Shown here: one piece after another, positions 44,033 through 51,894 of the stretch
How the letters are laid out: each line of letters begins with the position of its first letter
Numbering within the stretch: position 1 is the stretch's first letter
From: WJJR01 sp964440935
GTDB lineage: Bacteria > Zixibacteria > MSB-5A5 > WJJR01
Direction: 5' to 3'
DNA: 64,000 nt
Assembly: GCA_964440935.1 (NCBI GenBank)
Contig: CAYTTY010000009.1
Location: 1-64,000 of the forward strand
Notes under the pieces: generated by a model
What the model was told of the DNA's origin: nothing
Seen by the model: the letters and a program-made list of their open reading frames with translations, nothing else
Database searches by the model: none
Position numbers and translations under genes: made by a program

Positions 44033-45268
44033 ATGACATTTGAATTCGCCATGGATGAGGAACTGGCGGCCAAGCTGAAGGTCGTCGGCATCGGCGGCGC
44101 CGGAGGCAACGCCGTCAACCGGATGATCGAAGCCGATCTGACCGGTGTGGAATTTCTTGTGGTCAACACCGATTCGCAGGTGTTGGATCAATCGAAAGCC
44201 AATTGCCGCATTCAAATCGGTGCGCAGGTGACACGCGGTCTCGGGGCAGGGGCCGATCCCAACGTGGGGCGTCACGCGATCGAAGAAGATCGCGATGTCG
44301 TGGGGGCTGCGCTCGCTGGTGCGGATATGGTGTTTGTGACAGCCGGACTCGGCGGCGGAACCGGGACCGGTGCGGCACCGGTGGTAGCCGAACTTGCAAA
44401 ACAACAGGGAGCATTAACCGTCGCGATTGTGACATTGCCATTCGAATTCGAAGGCAAGCATCGTCACACACGCGCGATGCAGGGACTCGCCGAATTGCGT
44501 ACGAAAGTCGACACGTTGATCTGCATTCGCAATCAGCGTCTGCTGTCGATCGTCGATAAGACGACACGGTTGACCGACGCGTTTAACGTGTGCGATGAGA
44601 TTCTGCATCAGGCGACCAAAGGAATCGCTGATTTGATCACGGTACCGGGTCTGATTAATTGTGACTTCGCCGATGTGCGCACGGTCATGCGCGAAATGGG
44701 CGATGCGATCATGGGCACCGGACGCGCCGATGGCGACGGCAAAGCCAAAGAGGCGGCGCGCGCAGCGATACATTCGCCGCTGCTCGAGGATGTGTCAATC
44801 GTCGGTGCGCGCGGTGTGCTGGTGAACATCACCGGTGGCATGGACCTGGCGCTGCACGACGTACACGAGGCGACGACCATTATCAGTGAGGCCGCCGGTG
44901 ACGACGCCAATGTGATCTTTGGCGCGGTGATTGACCCTCGCCTCGACGACGAAATCCGGGTGACGGTCATTGCCACCGGATTCGGCACACATCAGGACAT
45001 GCCGCAGGAACCGGAGGTCGAAGAGACGTTGCCGCTGCCGAAGTCATCGCGCTCGCGTGTGCCGGGCGCAGCGATTGACATGTTCAATTCCGAACGAATG
45101 AACGTTGGCACCAATCGTATTCGCGGCTTGGCCATGGGCGAGACCGATGCGCTCCGTCAGCCACAGCTCGCCGATGATGATCCGGAGAATCTCGAAGTTC
45201 CCGCATTTGTACGTAAGCACATGGTTCGTTCCGCCGCCGAAACGGATAACGGTGACGCGGACGACTAG
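44033..45268 (+). CDS. ftsZ: Cell division protein FtsZ
   Basis: 411 aa tubulin-like GTPase forming the Z ring. VVGIGGAGGNAVNRM (N-terminal nucleotide loop), tubulin signature GGGTGTGAAP (107-116) and T7 loop NCDFADVRTVM, with a cysteine where most members have L or V. The conserved C-terminal peptide is ENLEVPAFVRKH near the end, followed by an acidic tail (ETDNGDADD). A very strong site AAAGGGGAGGG precedes the ATG, suggesting high independent translation after a 54-bp gap from ftsA. A terminator follows. Confidence 0.98.
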   Translation: MTFEFAMDEELAAKLKVVGIGGAGGNAVNRMIEADLTGVEFLVVNTDSQVLDQSKANCRIQIGAQVTRGLGAGADPNVGRHAIEEDRDVVGAALAGADMVFVTAGLGGGTGTGAAPVVAELAKQQGALTVAIVTLPFEFEGKHRHTRAMQGLAELRTKVDTLICIRNQRLLSIVDKTTRLTDAFNVCDEILHQATKGIADLITVPGLINCDFADVRTVMREMGDAIMGTGRADGDGKAKEAARAAIHSPLLEDVSIVGARGVLVNITGGMDLALHDVHEATTIISEAAGDDANVIFGAVIDPRLDDEIRVTVIATGFGTHQDMPQEPEVEETLPLPKSSRSRVPGAAIDMFNSERMNVGTNRIRGLAMGETDALRQPQLADDDPENLEVPAFVRKHMVRSAAETDNGDADD

Positions 45269-45295
45269 ACCGACAGCATTGGTACGACAGCACGG

Positions 45296-45329
45296 CGGGC
45301 GGGATTGCAGTGACAGTCCCGCCCGTTTT
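45296..45329 (+). terminator. Intrinsic terminator of the dcw operon
   Basis: Perfect 9-bp GC-rich stem CGGGCGGGA (45296-45304) with TCCCGCCCG (45317-45325), 12-nt loop, then TTTT. It lies 28 bp after the ftsZ stop. Confidence 0.88.
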
Positions 45330-45335
45330 GGTATT

Positions 45336-45633
45336 TAGAGCGATTGTCAGAAGTCTTTTCCGTTTGGATCAGGGTGCCACGGGCCTTTAGGCCCGTGAAC
45401 CGGGCGCGTGTGAACGTCGAACCACGGGCCTTGAGGGACGTGTTGAAAAACCCATATTCACCTCGCGTAGGTGCGGCTCTTAGCCGCACTGGTCCGGCTA
45501 AGAGCCGCACCTACGCGAAGTTACAATTCGCTCGTTCGGTTACAGTATCGGTTCGGCAATAAACACACCACTTCTTCCGCACGCCCCTGAAGGCCCGTGG
45601 CACCCTGATCCAAACGGAAAGGATTTATGACAA
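45336..45633 (+). repeat. Nested inverted-repeat element, GTAGGTGCGGCTCTTAGCC core
   Basis: About 47-bp terminal inverted repeats: left 45344-45390 (ttgtcagaagtc, then ccgtttggatcagggtgcca) and right 45587-45633 (cctgaaggcccgtggcaccc, then ggatttatgacaa). The left half of the gtgttgaaaa shell starts at 45440. The core is a perfect 23-bp palindrome arm pair (45464-45486 and 45495-45517) around an 8-nt loop. It has the same outer shell as 55918-56207 but a different core. No transposase inside, so a MITE-like non-autonomous element. Confidence 0.85.
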
Positions 45634-45785
45634 CCGCCCACGAATTTTTGCTTTGCCTCAGAGCGAAGCGCGAGAGTGAGCAAAGAATCAGCCACCCCGA
45701 CTTGCCCCTTGCCGTACGGCCTCCAAGGATGTACTCTTGGGAGAGCAAATTGAAGCTGACAGAATCACAATCAACAGGACCCAAT

Positions 45786-46277
45786 ATGACATTGCGCAAC
45801 CATCAATTCCTCATGACAAGCTTGCTCCTCCTCTTCGGGGCCGTTCTGTTCTCGGGCTGTGGCGAAGAGAAGGAGGACGTCGATCCGGTCGTTGAAATCA
45901 AAGCCAAGATTCCGGCGATCGAACGCTCGCTGAATCGGAGCGATCTGGAAACGCTCGACGAGATGGCAACGGACCGGTTTGATTCGAGGAAGTTCGTCGA
46001 TGATGTCTTCTCCCGTGGGGTGTATGGGGATGTGCAGTTAAAATTCCAGCGGGTTCGTGTCTTTCCCGGTGAGTCTGAGATGATCCTGATCGCACACTTT
46101 GGCAATCGTAGCCAGGGCGGGATCAAGGAATTGACGATCGGACTGGCGGGGGAGGACTACAAGCTGGACACCTATTCGCTTCGGGACAGATCCATCCCGC
46201 CGGCACAAGAGAAAGACGATATCCTGGAGGAGCCGCGCCGGCTTGATGACACAGCCACGGCGGCAGATCCGTCTTGA
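45786..46277 (+). CDS. Lipoprotein of unknown function
   Basis: 163 aa. A lipoprotein signal ends in the lipobox LFSGC (hydrophobic TSLLLLFGAVLFSGC), so the mature N-terminus would be Cys at about residue 25. A helical segment EIKAKIPAIERSLNRSDLETL follows, then a small beta-rich domain (FQRVRVFPGESEMILIAHF). The fold is reminiscent of small NTF2/SnoaL-like periplasmic domains but is not assignable. The ATG at 45786 is chosen for the signal peptide; the frame upstream runs back into the repeat at 45633. It overlaps the following methyltransferase (TTGA). Confidence 0.72.
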   Translation: MTLRNHQFLMTSLLLLFGAVLFSGCGEEKEDVDPVVEIKAKIPAIERSLNRSDLETLDEMATDRFDSRKFVDDVFSRGVYGDVQLKFQRVRVFPGESEMILIAHFGNRSQGGIKELTIGLAGEDYKLDTYSLRDRSIPPAQEKDDILEEPRRLDDTATAADPS

Positions 46278-47062
46278 CCCCTCCACCGCGCCCCCAATCC
46301 TCCAAGGCCGCATCCTCCGGTTCACCCGCCAATCGTGCGAAGAGCCGGTTCATCCGGCGGATGTTCGACACCATTGCGCCGGATTACGACCGGCTGAATG
46401 CGTGGGTATCATTCCGCATGGACCGCCTCTGGAGGCGTAAAGCCGTCCGCCAAATGCCACAGGAGGGCTGGATCGCCGATTGGTGCGCCGGCACCGGCGA
46501 CATGGCTCGCGAGTATCTCAAACGGCGAGACAACCGGGGCCGGGTGGTCATGTGTGATTTTTCCACCGAAATGAAGCGTCTGAGCGGTGAGCGTCTGGGC
46601 AATGTGGATCGTGCCCGGTGCTACTATGTGTGCTGCGATGTGACCCAGGCGCCGTTCAAAGATGGGGTCTTCAGTGGGCAAATGCAGGGCTATGCCGTCC
46701 GGAATCTCGAAGACCGCCCGGCGTTTTTCCGGGAGTTGAAGCGCTGTGGAGAGGCTGATGGACGCGGCGCGCTGGTAGATTTGTCGGTGCCATCAAACCG
46801 CCTGTGGCGGTGGATGTGCAATTTCTATTTCGGTAAGATTGCCCCCAAAATCGTGGCGATTGTGGCCCGTCGCGGTGTCTTCGCCTACCGCTATCTGTCC
46901 GAGTCGGTTGCGCATCACGCATCCCCGGTCAGTATCGTTAAGGAAATGACAGACAATGGCTTAAGAGGTGCGAAATACACCCCGCTGGCCGGTGGGATCG
47001 GTGTTATATTTTCTTGGTCTGAGCACCGCTCATTGGAAACCAAAGCGGCAGATCGTGGTTAA
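46274..47062 (+). CDS. UbiE/MenG-like methyltransferase (probable demethylmenaquinone methyltransferase)
   Basis: 262 aa class I SAM-dependent methyltransferase. RRMFDTIAPDYDRLNAWVSF then RLWRRKAVRQM is the N-terminal signature of UbiE/COQ5/MenG. WCAGTGDMAREYL is the SAM motif I, and YAVRNLEDRPAFFRELKR and RYLSESVAHH match the family C-terminal half. The probable role is C-methylation of demethylmenaquinone. The start is a TTG overlapping the lipoprotein stop; an ATG at 46361 would cut into the family domain. The first ~25 residues are low-complexity Ser/Pro/Ala. Confidence 0.82.
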   Translation: MTPPPRPQSSKAASSGSPANRAKSRFIRRMFDTIAPDYDRLNAWVSFRMDRLWRRKAVRQMPQEGWIADWCAGTGDMAREYLKRRDNRGRVVMCDFSTEMKRLSGERLGNVDRARCYYVCCDVTQAPFKDGVFSGQMQGYAVRNLEDRPAFFRELKRCGEADGRGALVDLSVPSNRLWRWMCNFYFGKIAPKIVAIVARRGVFAYRYLSESVAHHASPVSIVKEMTDNGLRGAKYTPLAGGIGVIFSWSEHRSLETKAADRG

Positions 47063-47140
47063 CACCAACAAGAGCTTGGCGTCCTGATCAGAAATCCCGG
47101 CGTAGGCAGCAGTACTCGGCCCGGAATCGACGAGGAACGG

Positions 47141-47680
47141 ATGAAGCGACTGATCTCACAAGTGGTTTTTCTGGTAATCGCAGCAGCGGTGTTCGGTGTG
47201 GCCCGCAATGAGGTCGCTCCGGGCGGTATTGACTGGATCGGCGATTGGGAACAGCGCGACTCGGTGATTGCCGAAGTTCGGGAGAATCCGGAGGCCTTAC
47301 CGCCATCGGCGCAGCCTGATGATCCGCCTTTTATCAATCTTCCGCAAGCCTTGGAGAAGTTCGAGTCGGGCGCCGTTTTTATCGATTCGCGCGAGCCCGA
47401 AGAGTATGCCGCCGGGCATATCGAAGGGGCTTACCGTCTGCCCTTCGAGCGATTTGACGAGTTCTGGCCATTTGTCGAGCCGGAAATCTATGACGATAAA
47501 GACAAGGACATTGTGACCTATTGTTCCGGCGCCGAATGCGAGTTGTCGCTGTTTCTGGCCCGGCATCTGCGGTCGCTGGGATATGAAAATGTGTACATTT
47601 TCTTCGGCGGTTGGACACAGTGGCAGGAGCACGGCGGACCGATCACCAGCGAAGAACCTGACAGTCAGCAGCAATCGTGA
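47141..47680 (+). CDS. Rhodanese-like domain protein, membrane-anchored or exported
   Basis: 179 aa. The N-terminal hydrophobic helix (LISQVVFLVIAAAVFGVA) is an anchor or signal. The rhodanese domain reads VFIDSREPEEYAAGHIEGAYRLPF, then DIVTYCSGAECELSLFLARHL with the persulfide-forming cysteine in the YCSGAEC loop, then YENVYIFFGGWTQW. It probably handles sulfane sulfur outside the cytoplasm. It lies 13 bp upstream of the DoxX/MauE gene, a recurrent pairing. GAGGA precedes the ATG. Confidence 0.9.
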   Translation: MKRLISQVVFLVIAAAVFGVARNEVAPGGIDWIGDWEQRDSVIAEVRENPEALPPSAQPDDPPFINLPQALEKFESGAVFIDSREPEEYAAGHIEGAYRLPFERFDEFWPFVEPEIYDDKDKDIVTYCSGAECELSLFLARHLRSLGYENVYIFFGGWTQWQEHGGPITSEEPDSQQQS

Positions 47681-47693
47681 GAGGTAGACATCA

Positions 47694-48194
47694 ATGGCGT
47701 TTATGAAGAATGATTGGGTGTTGCTTGGGATTCGATTGATCGTCGGTGGGTTCTTCGTTTATGCGGCGCTCGATAAAATCGCGCATCCTGATGCATTCGC
47801 ACAAATTGTATACAACTACCGAATTCTGCCTGGCTCGCTGGTCAATGTCCTGGCCATTTTCCTCCCGTGGCTGGAACTGCTCGCGGGTATGGCTCTGATT
47901 ATCGGCACACGCACTGTTGGCGCCGCGGCCATCATCAGCGGAATGATGGTTGTGTTTATTATTGCAGTTTCCGCGGCGATCGCGCGAGGCATCAAGATTG
48001 ACTGCGGATGCTTTTCGACCGGCGGCAACGGCGCACGCTCGGTTGGGATTCCCTTGCTGATCGAGGATGCGGTGCTGCTTCTCCTGTCACTGTGGGTGTG
48101 GATTTGCGGTGCCGGTCGATGGGCGCTCGATGCTGCATCGCGTACGCGTAACGTCGAATCACGTGAAGAGATTCTCTCGGCGTCAGAAGCCTGA
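47694..48194 (+). CDS. DoxX/MauE-family integral membrane protein
   Basis: 166 aa with four transmembrane helices. VLLGIRLIVGGFFVYAALDKIAHPDAFAQIVYNY is the DoxX/MauE N-terminal signature. IKIDCGCFSTGG in the loop after helix 3 is typical of MauE-like proteins that may exchange disulfides or electrons with quinones. GAGAGGT lies before the ATG. It is coupled to the rhodanese gene, suggesting a joint role in periplasmic sulfur or thiol redox chemistry. Confidence 0.85.
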   Translation: MAFMKNDWVLLGIRLIVGGFFVYAALDKIAHPDAFAQIVYNYRILPGSLVNVLAIFLPWLELLAGMALIIGTRTVGAAAIISGMMVVFIIAVSAAIARGIKIDCGCFSTGGNGARSVGIPLLIEDAVLLLLSLWVWICGAGRWALDAASRTRNVESREEILSASEA

Positions 48195-48204
48195 TGGCGG
48201 CCTC

Positions 48205-48945
48205 GTGTCTTCCTTTAACAACATTGCCAAATATTACAATGTGATGACCGGCTATCCCGGACGGATTGACCGTCTGGGTGAGGCCATTACTCCGTGGGTT
48301 GATAAATGGGACGTTGGTGAGGCGTTGGATGCCGGCTGCGGGAACGGCGTGCTGATGTTTGCCCTGCAGAAACGGAATATCAACGTTGTCGGAGTTGACG
48401 TGGCCGAACCGATGCTGCGATTGGCACTCGACAATGCGCGTGCGCTCGGCACCACGGTCGATGTTCGCAGCGCCACCTATGCCTCTGTGGGACAACTGTT
48501 CCCGTCGCGGCTTGATGCTGTCTTTGCGTTGGGGAACGCCCTTGTCGGCGCGGCCAATGACCGGGAGATGGTCTCGTGGCTGACTGGTCTGCGGGATTCA
48601 CTGCGGACGGGAGGGCACGCCCTGATTCAGATGCTCAATCCCACGCCGTTTCTCAAGGGCAACAAGACCCTGATTGCACGGCGGCAGACCGATGGTTATG
48701 AGTTTGTCCGGTTTGCCCATCCCCATCCAGACAAAAGGGGACTGACGTTTTGCCTGACGATGACTGGTCCGGATGACTCATTTGAGTCGACCGTCCAGCA
48801 GTGGCCGGCCTGGGATCACCGGCGGCTGCTCGGCTGCTTTGCCGAGGCCGGATTCACCGGGCTGGCGTTGTACGGGTCATTGCAGCGCGATGAATTTGCG
48901 GAGCGCTCGTCGACGGATATCGTGATTGCGGCTGAGCGGGGGTAG
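48205..48945 (+). CDS. Class I SAM-dependent methyltransferase
   Basis: 246 aa from the GTG at 48205 (MSSFNNIAKYYNVMTGYPGR, a family-like start). SAM motif I EALDAGCGNGVLMFALQ (about 37-53), motif II VVGVDVAEPMLRLA, and DAVFALGNALVGAAND in the motif IV position. The second half (LTFCLTMTG..., GCFAEAGFTGLALYGSLQ) is a common small-molecule methyltransferase layout. The substrate is unknown. The frame upstream to 48067 lies within the DoxX gene. Confidence 0.8.
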   Translation: MSSFNNIAKYYNVMTGYPGRIDRLGEAITPWVDKWDVGEALDAGCGNGVLMFALQKRNINVVGVDVAEPMLRLALDNARALGTTVDVRSATYASVGQLFPSRLDAVFALGNALVGAANDREMVSWLTGLRDSLRTGGHALIQMLNPTPFLKGNKTLIARRQTDGYEFVRFAHPHPDKRGLTFCLTMTGPDDSFESTVQQWPAWDHRRLLGCFAEAGFTGLALYGSLQRDEFAERSSTDIVIAAERG

Positions 48946-49580
48946 CGGATTGCTTATAAAAGGGTGAGGGAGACCTCATCCCCGCATGAGGTCCCCCTCG
49001 TACTGACTTCCCCTTCCACCGTATCGTCAGTACTGCTTTGTCGTCGTCAGGTTGGGCCGAGCAAGCGGCAATCCCGTCCTTTGGTCTTTGCTCATCTCCC
49101 CGGAATTACGCACATCCTCCTTGTTCAATCTTGCGATCAACCCAACCCACGTAAGAGGAGTACAGGTCTGCCATCTTAAGTAAACAATCCTCATGCCAAT
49201 CGACGCGCCTCGACCGGATTGATTGTAATTTACTGAATATCAACATGTTACTGGGCCAGTTCGGATTCTGTCATGGGGAGCACAATCGCACGGAACGCAG
49301 AGTTTGCGGCGAGCCGGGGTGATTTTTCGTCGCTGAGATGTAAGTCATTGTGTATCCTCATGTTGCATGCGCAGAGCGTGCGACGCAACAGGCGTATGTG
49401 GCGGCGATGATGTTATGTTGCTGCGAGGCAGGCTGGCGGGAGCCAACCGTCCACGGATGCCATTGACCAAGCTACAGTGGCAAATTGAACAAGTGTAACG
49501 GGGAATACGATTGCCAATTCAGATGGCTCTGAGTAGGCTGATTGGGGTTCCCTGCGCTGGTGCTGGAGGAGGGCCGCGAT
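48946..49580. other. Long intergenic region without a recognisable gene
   Basis: A hairpin GACCTCAT (48971-48978) with ATGAGGTC (48985-48992) lies just after the methyltransferase and may end its transcript, though without a T-run. The remaining ~590 bp have stops in all frames at short intervals, no Shine-Dalgarno-supported frame except the one at 49581, and no member of the repeat families. Confidence 0.5.
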
Positions 49581-49715
49581 ATGATTCAACCCGTGGTGGC
49601 CGGAGCGGTCGGCGGGCTACTGATGGAGAATCTGGCTGCCTTGTTCCCCCTGCCGAGTCTGTATGTGCTTTTCAACCGAACTCGGACCGGCAAGAGTGCG
49701 AAAGATGAAGTCTGA
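49581..49715 (+). CDS. Small putative membrane peptide (44 aa) upstream of the YeeE/YedE transporter
   Basis: Reads MIQPVVAGAVGGLLMENL, then a hydrophobic run to about residue 31 and a basic tail NRTRTGKSAK. GGAGGAGGG (49565-49573) is ideally placed before the ATG, better than for most genes in the window. It ends 32 bp before the YeeE/YedE start, so the two are probably co-transcribed. In other genomes the small partner of YeeE/YedE is usually the soluble TusA-like protein; this peptide lacks the CPxP motif and is instead membrane-like. Function unknown. Confidence 0.55.
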   Translation: MIQPVVAGAVGGLLMENLAALFPLPSLYVLFNRTRTGKSAKDEV

Positions 49716-49747
49716 TTTCGATGGATACACAAGGAGGACATCAAGCA

Positions 49748-50980
49748 ATGAACGTGATTCGCGGAACGACGCCTGTCAATTGGCAAGCCTATTCGATAAT
49801 AAGTCTGCTGGCTCTGGCCGCTATAACGATCATCGCGGGAATCACCGGGCTGTGGGTACTGACCGCCATTCCGGTCGGGTTTCTGTTTGGCTTCTTCCTG
49901 CAGAAGGGCGACCTGTGCGGATCATCGGCGTTCAGTGAGACGATCATGATGCGTGATCCGCGCAAGATGATAGGTCTGTGGATACTGATAGTTGTGGCGA
50001 TGCTCGGAATTGCGGGGCTTGATCTGCTGGGATGGGTCAAGCTCAATCCAAAGCCGTTACTGTACCTTAATTACATCATCGGCGGAGTGATATTCGGAGT
50101 TGGCATGGTCTTGGCAGGAGGCTGTATCAGCGGTTGTCTGTACAAAGGCGCAGCAGGAAATCTCAATTCTATCGTGGCCTTGCTTGCAGTTCCAGTGGGC
50201 GTGATGCTCGTGGAGTTCGGGCCGTTGAACGGATTCCATCTGTGGATGAAGAAGCATGTGATCACCACCGCGGCAGGTGAGAAGGTAAGCCTGTATGCTG
50301 TTACCGGTCTGCCATTTTGGTCTCTGGCGCTGCTTTTTGCCATTCTGACACTGGTAGCAGTGGCAGTGTTCAGGAAACGTCGACGAATCAAAGAGCACCA
50401 CTCTCAGAGTGACGGCCAACCGGTGTTGGAGCGATTCATGACAAGACCATGGCGGCCTTGGATGGCCGGGTTGGCGATTGGCCTCTTGATGGTGCCTGCC
50501 TACCTGTCTTCTGCGGCCAGCGGGCGGAACTACCCCCTCGGCGTTACCCACGGCGTGATGCAGGCCGAATTGCTTCTGGTGGATAAGAATTTCAACCACG
50601 TGTATGTTAATCAGCCAGCGCCCACAAATGGCCCGGCTAGTTCGGGATCCTCTGCGCCGACCTCTAATCCGGGTGGAAGGAAGATCGTCTGGTGGCTCGT
50701 GGCGGGCGTCTTGAGCCTGATGCTTGGATCGTGGGTATCGGCCAGAATGTCCGGACGCGCCAGGCTGCTTCCAAAACCGCCTGATGAGATTTTGATAGCT
50801 CTATTGGGGGGACTCATGATTGGTACCGGGGCCGCGTTCGCAGGGGGATGCGTAGTGGGCAACATCATGTCCGGTTGGGCCTTGATGAGTGTGGGAACTA
50901 TTCTCTTTGGAGTCGTTGTGATCCTATCGAACTGGGCGGCCACCTACTTATACATGATGGGTGGACAAAGTGGAAGATAG
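49748..50980 (+). CDS. YeeE/YedE family (TsuA-like) sulfur-compound transporter
   Basis: 410 aa polytopic protein with two homologous halves, each carrying the GGC motif that passes sulfane sulfur along the pore: VLAGGCISGCLYKGAAGNL in the first and AFAGGCVVGNIMSGWALMS in the second. FFLQKGDLCGSSAFSE near the N-terminus is an additional family cysteine motif. The likely substrate is thiosulfate or another sulfur compound. The start at ATG 49748 is supported by AAGGAGG (49731-49737); the ATG at 49721 lies before that site. The loop PAPTNGPASSGSSAPTSNPG between halves is low complexity. The rhodanese and DoxX genes 2 kb upstream fit a sulfur theme. Confidence 0.9.
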   Translation: MNVIRGTTPVNWQAYSIISLLALAAITIIAGITGLWVLTAIPVGFLFGFFLQKGDLCGSSAFSETIMMRDPRKMIGLWILIVVAMLGIAGLDLLGWVKLNPKPLLYLNYIIGGVIFGVGMVLAGGCISGCLYKGAAGNLNSIVALLAVPVGVMLVEFGPLNGFHLWMKKHVITTAAGEKVSLYAVTGLPFWSLALLFAILTLVAVAVFRKRRRIKEHHSQSDGQPVLERFMTRPWRPWMAGLAIGLLMVPAYLSSAASGRNYPLGVTHGVMQAELLLVDKNFNHVYVNQPAPTNGPASSGSSAPTSNPGGRKIVWWLVAGVLSLMLGSWVSARMSGRARLLPKPPDEILIALLGGLMIGTGAAFAGGCVVGNIMSGWALMSVGTILFGVVVILSNWAATYLYMMGGQSGR

Positions 50981-51140
50981 ATACAAGTGATAAGATAACC
51001 CTTGAAGTATTGCCATATGAAGACGGTTGACATTTTCGGTACCGGTCTCCCGTGGTGCCGATCCCGCGCAACGTGGCATTCTGAGCGTGACACATCGTTG
51101 ACAGATCATATTTGCGTCAGGTGTGCAGAGTTCCGGGATG

Positions 51141-51460
51141 CCCCACCGCTTGCGGTGGGGTGAGATTGTCAGAAGTATTGTCCGTTTGAAGCCAACACGG
51201 CGTTGCAAACGCACCTGCAATGGCCCCTTTATCGTTTTACCGCCGGGTGCCCCTGACGAGTGAGCAACAACACTGGATGGCCCGGACCTTGGGGCGTGTT
51301 GCAAAACCTGCTGTCTATCATCACCTCAGACTGGGGAGGGCGAGGCTCCCGCCGAGCCGCCGTGTGGAACATGCCGTTGCGGCTCGCCGGTCCGCCGCGG
51401 CAGATCGCCCTCCCGAAGGCTCTGATTCTCGGGGGTTTTGCCAGGTGCCCCACAGCTCTG
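51141..51460 (+). repeat. Composite repeat block with GAGGCTCCCGCC core (copy 3)
   Basis: Order: hairpin CCCCACCGC/GCGGTGGGG (51141-51160), truncated outer end gattgtcagaagtattgtcc (51163-51182), module CGCCGGGTGCCCCTGACG (51241-51258), shell cggaccttggggcgtgttgc (51283-51302), core gagggcgaggctcccgccga (51336-51355) against gcggctcgcc (51379-51388), and shell remnant. The right half of the core is altered (tccgccgcggcagatcgccc), and the element ends in a CCCCACAG...CTGTGGG hairpin near 51450-51467. The 50981-51140 stretch has no gene. Confidence 0.8.
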
Positions 51461-51682
51461 CTGTGGGATCGTAATGCGCAAGGCATAGTGTCATGCAGAA
51501 ATACAAACATTGGTGCGCCTTCGACTCTATTCGGTTTCTGAATGGGAATGGCCAGATACAATCGACACCTAGATCGGCAAGATATTCCTAGGACGATCGA
51601 CGAGCGTGTATTTGATTGAATTGTTCGTGAACGGAGTCCATCCCACAGCCCTTCGGCAAACTCAGGATAAACAGAGCTATGG

Positions 51683-51842
51683 GGCACCGGACACCCGGCG
51701 TATTGAATACGCCCTCTGCGCGTAACTGCTACGGGGCCAGGGCGTACTCAGTACGCCCCTACGGATGGTCGTTTTCTCGGTGCGTGATATGATCAATTCT
51801 GGGACTTTTTTAACACGCCCCAAGGTCCGGGCCACCCGTCCA
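51683..51842 (+). repeat. Modular repeat with GGGCGTATTGAATACGCCC-type core (copy 3)
   Basis: Palindromes GGCGTATTGAATACGCC (51693-51709) and GGGCGTACTCAGTACGCCCC (51739-51758), followed by the shell end gggacttttttaacacgccc (51800-51819) and caaggtccgggccaccc. The left shell end is missing or diverged. Together with 51141-51460 it forms a repeat island of about 700 bp between the transporter and the site-2 protease gene. Confidence 0.75.
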
Positions 51843-51894
51843 CCCATCCGCACAGGGTCGAGGACGCCCGTGCTACAGTCATCGGTGAATAACT

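Noticed and set aside
48946..49580. Searched for a TusA-like gene, tRNA or small RNA in the gap before the transporter
   Set aside because: No CPxP-containing frame, no cloverleaf-like TTCGA arm and no promoter-terminator pair were found. Only the 44-codon gene at its right end is supported.
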